A program made the translations under genes and the position numbers. The notes beneath the pieces are model-generated. The model was not told the origin of the DNA and made no database searches. It worked only from the letters and a program-made list of their open reading frames with translations. A stretch of 64,000 nt of DNA from Pseudoalteromonas ostreae. GTDB lineage: Bacteria > Pseudomonadota > Gammaproteobacteria > Enterobacterales > Alteromonadaceae. Below are positions 29,154 to 39,600 of this stretch, one piece after another. Within the stretch, counting starts at the first letter, position 1. Each line of letters opens with the position of its first letter. The stretch spans positions 62,001 through 126,000 of the forward strand of contig NZ_JAGPYN010000009.1 of assembly GCF_018069805.1 (NCBI RefSeq). The letters are read 5' to 3'.

Positions 29154-29345
29154 ATGAACCGTAGAAAGAAGATCGTAACTAAATTTCAGAAAAAAGATAA
29201 ACGCGCTAACGCAAAATTGCACAAAAGTAATAAGCCTGGTTATGTTTCAAAAGCAGAACGTGAAAAGCTTACTTTAGCCAATTTTGAACCCCCTACATTT
29301 TGTCAGGAAAGTACCGAAACTGATGAGAAAAACAACGCGCAGTGA
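29154..29345 (+). CDS. DUF2986 family small basic protein
   Basis: The 63-residue protein has the family's basic start (MNRRKKIVTKFQKKDKRANA) and the conserved SKAEREKL motif. It is common in Alteromonadales and Vibrionales; function is unknown. It is transcribed divergently from the dipeptidase and followed by about 475 bp without a convincing gene. Confidence 0.75.
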   Translation: MNRRKKIVTKFQKKDKRANAKLHKSNKPGYVSKAEREKLTLANFEPPTFCQESTETDEKNNAQ

Positions 29346-29820
29346 AAAATAAAGTGTTCATTAAAACGCTCAAAACCCGCCTGCGCAATATTGGGTACTA
29401 AGCAATTATGCTGACAAACTTCAATAATCACTAAGAGGCGTTTATGTACAACTTACCTACCGCGATTCTTAGTGCTCATCAAGAATGTTCTGTGAACTAC
29501 CACTTAAGTTAATAGTTCCACGAGTAAAAACCTAAATTTTATAAATGAAAAATACTGAGCCTCGTGTTAGTAGACTTTGCTATAACGGCTATTACTTATT
29601 AAAATTTTTTCAATCTAAGTAAACTACCCGCCAGTGTGCGCTTGGCATTTATGATAAGTTATCGCCTATTTATGGGAAGTAACCTGCAAAAAGAACCATG
29701 AAAGATCAACAGGTCCTAGCCATTAAAACAAAAAAGCAACTTGAGCAATTTCAATCAGGCAGGCACTCTTTTACTTTGTCACACTAGCGTCACTTCTGAA
29801 TAAATATATAACGAGTAACC
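29346..29820. other. Intergenic region with no convincing gene
   Basis: Only very short frames are present, for example 22 codons from 29443 and 29 codons from 29698 (MKDQQVLAIKTKKQLEQF...). Neither resembles a known family. The right part must hold the promoter of the AraC-type gene. Confidence 0.6.
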
Positions 29821-30678
29821 ATGAAAAATACACACCTGCAACGCATTCATCATGTTTGTGATTATATAAACCATCATATTGATGAGCCACTGACATTAGA
29901 TAGTTTAAGTGTTGTTGCATGTTGTTCTAAATTTCATTTCCATCGCTTATTTATGTCAATAACGGGGGTAAGTGTTACTAAATATACACAGTTTGCACGC
30001 TTAAAACGCGCCTCTTATCGGCTTGCTTTTGAACATCACAAACGCATCATTGATATTGCATTAGAGGCAAATTTTGAAAGCCCTGAAGCATTTAGCCGTG
30101 CTTTCAAACGCGTATTTGAACAATCCCCGAGTCAATTCAGAAGCACACCAAACTGGCCGCATTGGCATGCGCAGTTTGACTTTAAAACACCTGAATTAAA
30201 GAGTAATGATATGAAAGTAGAAATTGTTCACTTTGCACCACAAGCTGTTGCACTGTTAACTCACAACGGTGCAGCCACTAAGCTAATGGAAACAGCTGCA
30301 CTGTTTATTCAATGGCGAAAAGAGTCAGGCTTATCACCAGTAAAAGCCAGTCATACTTATGGCATCCCTTATAGTGATCCTGCGGTAACTGATGACGACG
30401 ATTTTCGCTTTGACTTCGCAGGTAGTGTAGAGAAACCCATTAGCGATAACCAATATGGAGTAAGAAATGGCGAGATCCCTGCCGGTCGTTGTGCAGTAAT
30501 TAGGCACCTTGGTAGTCATGACTCTATCAGCGACACTGTTTATTATTTATATCGTCAATGGTTACCAAACAGCGCTGAAGAAGTCAGAGATTTTCCGTGC
30601 TTCTTTCATTACTTAAATCTCATTCATGAAGTAGATGAGTGTGATTTAATAACTGATATTTATTTGCCGCTAAAATAA
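29821..30678 (+). CDS. AraC-family regulator with GyrI-like effector domain
   Basis: The 285-residue protein has two helix-turn-helix motifs in its first 105 residues (LTLDSLSVVACCSKFHFHRLF and IIDIALEANFESPEAFSRAFK) followed by a GyrI-like small-molecule binding domain (about 125-285, starting KVEIVHFAPQAVALL). This is the SbmC/Rob-type layout, with the DNA-binding domain at the N-terminus. Members often respond to drugs or other amphipathic ligands. Its target is unknown; the nearest genes are a DUF2986 gene and a convergent transporter. Confidence 0.9.
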   Translation: MKNTHLQRIHHVCDYINHHIDEPLTLDSLSVVACCSKFHFHRLFMSITGVSVTKYTQFARLKRASYRLAFEHHKRIIDIALEANFESPEAFSRAFKRVFEQSPSQFRSTPNWPHWHAQFDFKTPELKSNDMKVEIVHFAPQAVALLTHNGAATKLMETAALFIQWRKESGLSPVKASHTYGIPYSDPAVTDDDDFRFDFAGSVEKPISDNQYGVRNGEIPAGRCAVIRHLGSHDSISDTVYYLYRQWLPNSAEEVRDFPCFFHYLNLIHEVDECDLITDIYLPLK

Positions 30679-30736
30679 TAACTAACTGTAGAGTCAAAAT
30701 CTGATAATTGCCTCTACAGTATATTCCCTATTACAA

Positions 30737-31705
30737 TTACCTCACTTCTAAGGGCTTTAAGAAAGAGGTAAAGTGATACGTATAAAGGCTCGCCACATAG
30801 CAAACGACCCCACTTGCCACGACCAGTTCAAACGTTGCTAAATACTGGATTTGTTTAACAAACAGTAGATTAATATCCAGTGTCTGCATCCATACGGCAA
30901 GTTTAAATAATGCGGTAGCGCCAATGACCATAGGAAAGGTAAATGCAGCGTAGCCTGGGCAAAATGGACGGCGCAGTAATTTAAAAAATGCGACGTAAAT
31001 TATAACGGTCATCAGTACCGCAATCCCAAATAACAAACCAATAATAACCGGCGATGGCTCGCTTATCACCGTGAAGTAACCAGCTAACGATAAACTTGCC
31101 GGCGCGGCTAAAATAGCCAGTGTAGGCTGTGCAGCATCTACAATGTGAGCTGCAAAAATGATTCGGTAAATCATCATAGGTAACATAACTGCATACATAA
31201 GCATGCCAAAATACAAGGCGCCTTGTGCTAAAAATAGCAGAGCCGGATTCCCCGAAAACGCGACATCGGCAACGATGATCCCAACCGGCGGTACAAACCA
31301 GCTTGGTAGCATATGTTCAATTTTAAATTCACTCACACGATGAGCAATAAAGCAGATTAAAAACACCACATGTAATAAAAATGCACCAACCCAAAGCACA
31401 TCTCCCGCAAGGGAGTAAAACTGCCCTAAAGAATTAGACACCACTAAAGTGGCCATTGCAAAAGTAGGCACCACACTGCCTGCAACAGGGTGTGCTAAAT
31501 CGGCTTTAAGCAGCTGAGGATGCAATAAAAACTTAAGTGTTAATAATAGCAATAATAAGCTCGCAATAGCGGCACCGGTAAATTGTGCCACGCCATCAAG
31601 GTTAAACATATTCTCCCAAGCCCAACCTAGGCTAGCAATGCCTAATGCTAATCCACCCATAGGAGTGGGTGCGCCTGATACTTTCGTTTTTATATGCTTA
31701 AACAT
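30737..31705 (-). CDS. TDT-family (TehA/SLAC1-like) membrane transporter
   Basis: The 322-residue protein has about ten hydrophobic helices and begins with the PTPMGGLALGIASLGWAWE segment typical of the tellurite-resistance/dicarboxylate transporter family. Members carry anions such as sulphite, nitrate or dicarboxylates; substrate cannot be assigned. It is divergent from a LysR-type gene (108-bp gap), which is probably its regulator. Confidence 0.85.
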   Translation of the reverse strand: MFKHIKTKVSGAPTPMGGLALGIASLGWAWENMFNLDGVAQFTGAAIASLLLLLLTLKFLLHPQLLKADLAHPVAGSVVPTFAMATLVVSNSLGQFYSLAGDVLWVGAFLLHVVFLICFIAHRVSEFKIEHMLPSWFVPPVGIIVADVAFSGNPALLFLAQGALYFGMLMYAVMLPMMIYRIIFAAHIVDAAQPTLAILAAPASLSLAGYFTVISEPSPVIIGLLFGIAVLMTVIIYVAFFKLLRRPFCPGYAAFTFPMVIGATALFKLAVWMQTLDINLLFVKQIQYLATFELVVASGVVCYVASLYTYHFTSFLKPLEVR

Positions 31706-31813
31706 CTCTATTCTACCCTGTGGTTTTAACTTACAGAGAAGCTTACGCTTGCATTTTGTTTAATTAAATCCAATCATATAGAACATGCGTTCATAAAAAC
31801 TAAACACAGCATC

Positions 31814-32692
31814 ATGAATATTTCCCTTAAACAGCTCAAAGTGTTTGTAGGCATAACCCAGCACAGCACGCTTACAGCAGCGTCAGAGTCACTGTTTTTA
31901 TCTAAAGCGGCGGTGAGCATGGCACTTAGCGAGCTTGAAAAGCAGTTAGGTCAGCCGTTATTTGATCGTGTAAATAACCGATTACTATTAAATCAAGAAG
32001 GGCAAAAGCTACTGCCCCTTGCTGATGAGCTATTAAGTCGAGCAAACACTATCGACAAGCTGTTTTTAGACAACGCCCCTACTAGTGGCAGCTTAAAAGT
32101 TGGTGCCAGCGACACCATAGGCAATCATGTATTGCCTGCTTTGTTGAGTAACTTTAGGGCGCAACAACAGCATTACTCGCAGCAAATACTGATTTCTAAT
32201 TCGGCGCTTATTTGTCAAAAGCTCATAGATTATGAGCTAGATATAGCACTTATTGAGGGCCAAGCCCATCAAGGCGATTTAATCTCTAATGTGTTTAGCC
32301 ATGACGCCATGTGTGTTATTGCGCCAATAAACCACCCACTGGCGGCAGTAAAGCAAGTTAGTTTTAGCGATTTAGATAATAGCCAATGGGTATTAAGAGA
32401 AATCGGTTCAGGCTCGCGTTCGTTCTTTTTACACAGCCTTGCGCCACAAATTAAAAACTGGACGCAAAACATAGAGCTCAACACCACTGAAGCGCTTATA
32501 AATTGTGTGGCTAATGGCTTAGGCTTAGGGTGCTTATCATCTCTCGCCGCGCAATATGCCCTAAAAGATGGCCGCGTTACAAAGCTTAATTTAAACCACT
32601 CAATGGACCGAGAGTTTTGGTTAGTGATGCATAAAGACAAATACAAAAATCCGTTGTTAACGCAATTTATTGATTTTTGCCACCAGCAATAA
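31814..32692 (+). CDS. LysR-family transcriptional regulator
   Basis: The 292-residue protein has the LysR winged helix at the N-terminus (LKQLKVFVGITQHSTLTAASESLFLSKAAVSMALSELE within residues 5-43) and a substrate-binding domain from about residue 90. Its divergent position against the TDT transporter suggests that it controls that gene from the 108-bp shared promoter region. The resemblance is to the CysB/YeiE type of LysR protein. A perfect hairpin overlaps its stop codon. Confidence 0.92.
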   Translation: MNISLKQLKVFVGITQHSTLTAASESLFLSKAAVSMALSELEKQLGQPLFDRVNNRLLLNQEGQKLLPLADELLSRANTIDKLFLDNAPTSGSLKVGASDTIGNHVLPALLSNFRAQQQHYSQQILISNSALICQKLIDYELDIALIEGQAHQGDLISNVFSHDAMCVIAPINHPLAAVKQVSFSDLDNSQWVLREIGSGSRSFFLHSLAPQIKNWTQNIELNTTEALINCVANGLGLGCLSSLAAQYALKDGRVTKLNLNHSMDREFWLVMHKDKYKNPLLTQFIDFCHQQ

Positions 32693-32722
32693 TATAGCCA
32701 TGTTGACCATCATGGCTATATT
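32691..32722. terminator. Hairpin between convergent genes
   Basis: A 12-bp perfect stem (AATATAGCCATG / CATGGCTATATT) with an 8-base loop fills the gap between the LysR-type gene and the TonB receptor. It probably terminates transcription from both sides, though T-tracts are short. Confidence 0.65.
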
Positions 32723-32734
32723 GAGGTAGTTTAC

Positions 32735-34891
32735 TTAAAACGCGTAGCTAATACCTGCGTTGAGTGAGCGCCCTTGTCCTGCTAATTGATTAAACCCTTG
32801 GCTTTTATCCACTTTAAACTGGGCGATACTTACACCACCGAGTGGCTGCTGGTAGTATTCATCAAGTAAGTTGGTAATTGCCAACTTAACTGTTAACTTA
32901 TTCCATGTCGCCTTGGTTGCTAAATTCACTAAGCTATAACTGTCGGTTTGGTTTTCTAAACGACGTGGATCAACGCGGGTTTTACTATCGACCCACTGCC
33001 AGCTTAATGAGTTTTGCCATTTTCCGAGTTGTTGCTCTAGGGCTATTTTACTGTGCAATGGCATTATTTGATATAACGGCTCATCACTGTCATCACGCTC
33101 GCCATGAGTGCTAGTAAACGCGGCGGTTAAATCCCATATGCCTGCAATTTTACTATCAATAACACGGATAATACCTTCAAGCTTAGTGCCATAAAGTGTG
33201 GCGTCTAAATTAGTAAATTGTAAAGTATTACGCTTTGTTGCTGACATATCAGTGCGGTTAGTGCTGCCAACAACAGTGCCATCAATATAATCATTAACTT
33301 GGGTATACCAGGCGTTAGCTGTTATTTGCCACTGACCATCTTTTGCCGATTTAGTGTAGCTGGTGCTGATGGTATAAGCGGTTTCGGCTGCTAAGCCTGG
33401 GTTACCAATATAACCATTACCATCACCAAACCAACCGTTCATACTGGTCGACATCGTGCTGACACCCCAGCTATAACGTTCATATAAATTAGGCGCGCGA
33501 TTTTTACGTGCTAAGCCAAACTGTAGTTCATCTTCATTAGTAATTTGGTAGCGTAACAATAGGCTGGCATCCACAAGCGTGTCACTGCGCGCGCGATCCA
33601 TGGCATTAAATTCTTTTGCAGCTGCAAGATTAGGATTAGCCATGCCATGCATACCTGCCATATCTGACATGCCGCCCATATTCATGCCATCGCCCATGCC
33701 CATGTCTGAATATGGCTGCACTTCACCGGCATTAGTTTGTACATATTCAATGCGCGTACCAGCAGAGACCCACCACTTGTTATTTAGCTGCTTTTGCAGT
33801 TCAGCAAAACCTGTGTAGCGGTCACGTTCACCGTCATTAATATTTACATAGTCGTTAGGCCCCATCATCATTGATCCTTCAATCGCAGGCCACCAATCAT
33901 CAATGCGGTAACCATAGTATTCTTGGCCGAGTAATAATACAGTGTCAGCATCAAGGTCTAAACGCCAATTAAGTTGATAGCTGATATCTTGCGCGTCGGT
34001 ATTCATCGGCATCATGCCGGTTTTTTCAGCGCTGAAAAAACCCATTTCGTGCTTTACATCATTAAAGTTTATTTGCGCTCGAAACTCACCACTTTCGATT
34101 GTGCGTTTATACTGAGTGACTAAACCATAACTGGTGTTATCCGTCATATCCATATATTGATTAGCGAAGCCCTGAAAGGGTATTTTTTGATGCGTTAATT
34201 TAACCACTAACTGCTGCTTTTCATCTCGCATTGCAGCGGTTAACGCATGGTTTTTCACCCGATAAAGTGTATCGAGCACTAAGTCGCCATTACCATCTTC
34301 ATAGCTGTCAGCATCTTCATATGAACCTTGATAATTTAAGCTAAAGGTATCGCTGGCTAACCGCGCACCAACGCCAACCGCTTGCGCATTGTTTACACTG
34401 CGATACTGCGCCGACAAATAACCTGAATGCCAATCTAGAGTATCACTCTCACCATATTGCGGAGCAATGGTGTTTACTACAATAACGCCGGCAATGTTAT
34501 CGCCACCAGCGCTTACTGGCGAAATGCCTGCAACCACTTGATAAGACGATAGCTGATTAGCCGAAATATAAGATAATGGTGGGTTCATTTGATTGCCGCA
34601 TGCTGCAGTTATATCAGCGCCATCAACCAGCACTTTAACTCTATCGCCCATCATGCCATTTAATATAGGTAAACTCGATACGCCACCTGCCGCAGAAAAA
34701 TCCACCCCCAGCTCAGTTAAAAGTTGTTCAGTAGAACCTAAATTGGCATGACTATTAAAATTTTGCCCTTGAACTTCAATCACTTCAATTGAGTCATCAG
34801 CAAGTACATAAGGAGAAACTAAACTCGCAATGCAAAGTGCTATCGGAGAAAGTGCATAACGTGAGTTGATAGATGAATTGTGGTTACTCAT
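32735..34891 (-). CDS. TonB-dependent receptor, copper-type (OprC/NosA-like)
   Basis: The 718-residue outer-membrane protein has a signal peptide (cleavage at VLA-DD), a plug domain (about 35-165) and a beta-barrel ending in Phe. In the plug, ITAACGNQMNPPLSYIS parallels the copper-binding Cys/Met segment of OprC and NosA. A loop near residue 395 is very rich in Met (DMGMGDGMNMGGMSDMAGMHGM), as in copper-binding proteins. I infer copper uptake or copper-protein receptor function; sequence similarity to OprC outside these motifs was not measured. It is monocistronic. Confidence 0.8.
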   Translation of the reverse strand: MSNHNSSINSRYALSPIALCIASLVSPYVLADDSIEVIEVQGQNFNSHANLGSTEQLLTELGVDFSAAGGVSSLPILNGMMGDRVKVLVDGADITAACGNQMNPPLSYISANQLSSYQVVAGISPVSAGGDNIAGVIVVNTIAPQYGESDTLDWHSGYLSAQYRSVNNAQAVGVGARLASDTFSLNYQGSYEDADSYEDGNGDLVLDTLYRVKNHALTAAMRDEKQQLVVKLTHQKIPFQGFANQYMDMTDNTSYGLVTQYKRTIESGEFRAQINFNDVKHEMGFFSAEKTGMMPMNTDAQDISYQLNWRLDLDADTVLLLGQEYYGYRIDDWWPAIEGSMMMGPNDYVNINDGERDRYTGFAELQKQLNNKWWVSAGTRIEYVQTNAGEVQPYSDMGMGDGMNMGGMSDMAGMHGMANPNLAAAKEFNAMDRARSDTLVDASLLLRYQITNEDELQFGLARKNRAPNLYERYSWGVSTMSTSMNGWFGDGNGYIGNPGLAAETAYTISTSYTKSAKDGQWQITANAWYTQVNDYIDGTVVGSTNRTDMSATKRNTLQFTNLDATLYGTKLEGIIRVIDSKIAGIWDLTAAFTSTHGERDDSDEPLYQIMPLHSKIALEQQLGKWQNSLSWQWVDSKTRVDPRRLENQTDSYSLVNLATKATWNKLTVKLAITNLLDEYYQQPLGGVSIAQFKVDKSQGFNQLAGQGRSLNAGISYAF

Positions 34892-35336
34892 TTTATTTTT
34901 TAATTACAGCAGGTTTAAGATGAGCAAAGTATATAACTTGAAGGCGGCACTGAACACGCGACAAATTGTCGCACCCAAGCTCTTACCTGATGTTTATTGC
35001 TCCTATGCTAAAAACGCTTATTACTTTTAAAGGGCAGTTAAAACATTAAAAACACAAAATAACTACAACCACTGCAAATTTATTTTTCATCAGCATATTG
35101 CTTAATAACCAAGGTGTTCATATCAAGCCATTGAAAATTAGAACGTTCCTATTAAACCAAAAACGCTGCAATCTAAAATCGTATTTTCTGCACTAAATAC
35201 ACTGTTTTTAGTGCAGACGCTGTCTTATTTTTATCATACAATCGCAGTTTAATTGGTTCTTCAAAATTGCAGTTTCCTGCTTTTTATTAAATAAATCATT
35301 CATATTTTGTCGTCAGTCTTTTTACAAGGGTTATCT
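34892..35336. promoter_or_regulatory. Divergent intergenic region with two inverted repeats
   Basis: This 445-bp gap between the copper-type receptor and the MFS exporter has no gene. A 6-3-6 palindrome (GCGACA AAT TGTCGC) lies at 34958-34972 upstream of the receptor. An 11-bp perfect inverted repeat (TCTGCACTAAA / TTTAGTGCAGA, 9-base loop) lies at 35187-35217, about 120 bp before the exporter start. Either may be an operator or leader structure; no known box was recognised. Confidence 0.45.
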
Positions 35337-36539
35337 ATGTCAGCTGAACCTAGCGTCGTGAACAATACGCTAAGCACTACCGCTATTTTGTTAGTACTTG
35401 CACTGGGTACATTTATTTTAGGGCTTTCTGAGTTTTCGATGATGCCAATGCTACCTTTGATCAGCGAAACATTTTCAGCAACGCCGGCACAATCTGGCTA
35501 TGCCATAAGTGCTTATGCGCTAGGTGTGGTAGTAGGTGCACCTATTTTAATGCTCACCACAGCCAATATGCGCAAACGTAAAGCATTGTTGATCTTTTTA
35601 ACTTTAATGTTTATCGCCAACGGCTTAAGCGCGCTGGCAAACTCATTGCAGCAGTTAATTTTGTTTCGCTTTTTAAGCGGCCTACCGCATGGTGCTTATT
35701 TTGGTGCAGCCATGTTATTAGCCGCAGAAATTGCTCCACAAGGAAAACGTGCCAGCTTTATGTCTAAAGTATTTATGGGCTTAACTGTTGCCACTATTGT
35801 TGGCGTACCTGTGGTAACTCTTATTGGCCAAAATTTCAGTTGGCGCTACTGCTTGGCTGGGGCAGCAATATTGGCGTTAATCGCACTATTTTTAGTTTAT
35901 AAAGTCGTACCAAACAGAGAAAACCAACTGCCTTCTAATATTCTCAATGAGCTAAACGTATTAAAAAATAAACTAGTGTGGTCAATTTTAGGCATCATCA
36001 TTATTGGTTTTGGCGGCGTATTTTGCATCTATACCTACATTGCCGACACTATTTTGGTTGTTACTCACACCCCTGCTTACACTATTTCGATAGCGATGGT
36101 TATGTTTGGCATAGGCTGTACACTAGGTAACTATATATTAGGGAAAGCCGCTGATCATTCACCGCTTTATACCACAGGTATAGCACTTATTAGCTCTATC
36201 GTATTTGCCGTTTTATATGTTAGTGCTAGCGAAAATATATGGCTAATGTATACAGTTATCTTTTTTATAGGTTGCAGCGTTGGCCTAGGCACTGTTATTC
36301 AATCTATGCTGATGGATGTATCACCAAACGGTCACGCTATGATTGGCGCACTTGTACAATGCGCATTCAACACTGCTAATGCCATTGGCCCTTGGGTGGG
36401 CGGCATTATCATTGCTAATGGCGCATTACCAAATCAAACAGGCTATGTTGCGGCGCTATTGTTTGTTGGCGGGTTTACTATGTGGTTTATCAGCGCCTTA
36501 CAAATGAGTAAACAAAAAAGTTTAACAACAGCTATTTAA
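35337..36539 (+). CDS. MFS transporter, AraJ/sugar-efflux-like
   Basis: I choose the ATG at 35337, preceded by AAGGG at good spacing, over a TTG ten codons upstream. The 400-residue protein has about twelve helices, the DHA1-type N-terminal sequence LGLSEFSMMPMLPLI and the loop FRFLSGLPHGAYFGAAMLLAAE typical of AraJ/YdhP exporters. Substrate unknown; relatives export sugars, arabinosides or drugs. It is monocistronic, with an inverted repeat downstream. Confidence 0.88.
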   Translation: MSAEPSVVNNTLSTTAILLVLALGTFILGLSEFSMMPMLPLISETFSATPAQSGYAISAYALGVVVGAPILMLTTANMRKRKALLIFLTLMFIANGLSALANSLQQLILFRFLSGLPHGAYFGAAMLLAAEIAPQGKRASFMSKVFMGLTVATIVGVPVVTLIGQNFSWRYCLAGAAILALIALFLVYKVVPNRENQLPSNILNELNVLKNKLVWSILGIIIIGFGGVFCIYTYIADTILVVTHTPAYTISIAMVMFGIGCTLGNYILGKAADHSPLYTTGIALISSIVFAVLYVSASENIWLMYTVIFFIGCSVGLGTVIQSMLMDVSPNGHAMIGALVQCAFNTANAIGPWVGGIIIANGALPNQTGYVAALLFVGGFTMWFISALQMSKQKSLTTAI

Positions 36540-36549
36540 TAAGAAAACT

Positions 36550-36578
36550 CACTCTTACAAATAACAATTGTAAGAGTG
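36550..36578. terminator. Hairpin after the MFS gene
   Basis: An 11-bp perfect stem CACTCTTACAA / TTGTAAGAGTG with a 7-base loop lies 10 bp after the exporter stop. A-rich rather than T-rich sequence follows on the plus strand, so termination efficiency is uncertain. Confidence 0.5.
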
Positions 36579-36682
36579 AAAAACCCACCTGTTAATATTA
36601 CCTCACAATATTGTATTAAATTTAGCGTTACATTAGGATACAATCAAACTAATTTTGCTTAAATAACAATAATGAGCTAAGC

Positions 36683-39600
36683 ATGAGCACATCCCTATTT
36701 TTTGTTGGCGAGTGGCAGATTACGCCTGCTACAAATACGCTGCGCCTCGGCGAGACAATAAAGCAACTAGAACCAAAAGCAATGGATGTGCTGCTGTTAT
36801 TATGTGAAAAACAAGGTGAGATACTAACCAGCGAAGAGATCATTAATCACTGCTGGCACACCATAGACGTTGGCGATAACCCACTGCATAAAATTATTAC
36901 CCAACTGCGTAAAGCATTTGATGATAAAGCAAGTGATCCCAAGTTTATCGAAACCATCCGCAAACGCGGATACCGCATTATTGCGCCTATTCGTTTCCCG
37001 TTAGATGACGAACAAAAAGCCAGCCATAGTAAATGGCAAGGCAGCTCACCCTTTGTTGGCTTAAGCGCGTTTACTCCCAATGAAGCCGATGTTTTTTTTG
37101 GCCGCAGCAAGCAAATAAACACACTATTACAACGGGTATCGGCACAAATAAGTTTTGGCCGTGCTTTTAGCTTATTGCTCGGCTCTAGCGGCTCAGGTAA
37201 ATCATCTTTGGTCAATGCAGGTATATTACCGGCATTAATGAGTGAGTCAGGCTTTGATGGCTTTCGGGTTGAGTCATACTGCCAACTTGATTTTGCTGAT
37301 ATAACTAAAGATCGGTTATTTCTCGATTTAGCCTCTACCCTACTTGATTTAGAAATAAACGACGCCCCGGTACTTAGCGATATGAGTGCCGACACCTTGA
37401 GCGAGTTATTACAAAACGCGCCCGAGCAAGTTATTGAGCGTTGCCAAATGGCTTTAAAGCAAAGCCAAACACCCCATATAAAACCGTATTTATTTTTATT
37501 TATCGACCGCCTTGAAGTATTACTGTCGTCGCCAGTATTTAGCGAGCAAGAGCGCAGCCAGTTTTTAACAATTATAGAGTTACTGGCCACCGGTAACTGC
37601 ATGATTATATTTAGCGCCTGTCGAAATGACTTTTATCCGCAAGTGGTTAATCAACCTAGCTTAATGGCGGGCAAAGCCAGTGGCGCTCATTTTGATTTAC
37701 TGCCGCCAACGCGTTCTGAATTAAAACAGATGATCCGCCTGCCTGCTTTAGCCGCAGGCCTTAGTTGGCAGCTTGACCCTGAGCACCAAACACCACTGGA
37801 TGAAATGCTCTGTAACGACACCGCCAATAATCCCGACGCCCTGCCAATGCTGCAATATACTTTGCAGCAGCTGTACTTACAGCGCAGCGAAGACGATGAG
37901 CTATTAGTCTCACAATACCAAGCATTAGGCGGTATTGAAGGCGCGATTGGCCAAAAAGCTGAGCACGTTTTTACACAACTGCCCAAGCAACAACAATCCC
38001 AGCTGAGCTTGGTATTATCAAAGCTCATTACCCTGCACGCTGATGGCGAAACCCTCACCAGCCGTGCAGCCCGTTGGGATGAACTCACCACCCCTGCACA
38101 AACACAACTTGCGCAAGCGATGGTCGATAGCCGCTTATTTGTGTCGCACCTTAAAAATGAGCAAGCCTGTTTTAGTTTGGCCCATGAGGCACTGCTACGG
38201 CATTGGCAACGCGCCATAGATTGGATAAACCAACATCAACAAAGTTTAGCCATTAAAAGCCGCTTACAAATAGCCACCGAGCGTTGGTTAAACGAGCAAA
38301 AACATGCCGACTTTTTATTAGCGCAGGGCAAGCCGTTACAAGAAGCACAAAGCCTGATAAATAACGCTATGTTTAGCCTCAGCGCTGCTGAACTGAGTTT
38401 AATTAAAGCATCAAACCGCAGGGCAAAACGTAAAAAAACAGTGTTACAAGCCACCGCGGTTGCCCTTATTTTACTCAGTTTTATAGCCACCTTTATGAGC
38501 GTGCGCAGCTACCACGCCGAGCAAGTCGCGCAGCAACAGCGCTTAGAAGCCGAAAGCCTACTTGGTTTTATGGTGGGTGAATTTGCCGATAAACTGCGTA
38601 GCGTTAAACGTATGGATTTGCTCGATGGTATTAGCAATAAAGCGCTGGAGTATTTTACTAATCAAGCACAAGATGAAGCATCATTTTTTAGTTTTAACGA
38701 CCAAAAAGCCGAATTTAACAACCGCTTTCAATATGCACAAACCCTTGAGGCAATGGGGGAAGTGGCCTATTCCCGCGGCAAAACCGACGAAGCCTTCACC
38801 GCGTTTGAGAACGCCCGCACTCGCCTTGAGGCTTTATTAAAAATCCAGCCTAACAACTTAGAGCTACTCACGCTTGCGGGCGCCAATGCCTTTTGGCTCG
38901 GCCAGCTCCATTATGATAAAAGCGATTACGCTGCCACTGAGCCATTTTTTAAAAAATACCATGCCTACAGCGAAAAAATGTATTCATTAGCACCCAATGA
39001 CTTTAACTCCATTATGGAGCTGTCGTACTCATATAATTCATTAGGTTCTTTGTATACGAACTTATCTAACTATAATGAGGCGAAAACGAGCTTCACTTTA
39101 TCACTTGAGTTAAAAAATAAGGCCCTTGAACTTAAACCCAACAATAAAAACTTATTAAGAGACAGAGCAGATACCATAAGCTGGTTAGCAAAAACTGAAG
39201 AGAACTTAGGTAATTTTAATGCCGCATTAACCATGTTAGAAAGTGCATCGAAAGAATTAAATAATATGCTTATTAACTACCCAAATGATGCCAGTTTATT
39301 TAAAAGCATTGCAAATATTTATATTCAACAAAGTTACCTTTTGAGTTATCTACCAAACAAACAAGATGCCTACGAAAAGGCGCAACAAGCGACGAAAACA
39401 ATAGATAAGGCTCGACTTCAAGACCCAAAAAGTAAATATTTTCAGCGCTCTTACTATCGTTTTCTGGCCCACCAGCTAATGCTTTCACCTAATAAAAATA
39501 TTGATAAGCGAATTAGCTATATTATCAACTTTGTGCAAACTCAAGGGTTTAACAGTAACTTTACAATCAATACGCAAATAAGTCTTATTCACTACTTTAT

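Noticed and set aside
29698..29787. 29-codon frame upstream of the AraC-type gene
   Set aside because: It is too short, has no clear ribosome binding site and no conserved motif. It could be a leader peptide but nothing supports it.
36847..38217. Two long minus-strand open frames (251 and 176 codons)
   Set aside because: Both are antisense within the nSTAND regulator gene, lack family motifs and have no plausible ribosome binding sites.
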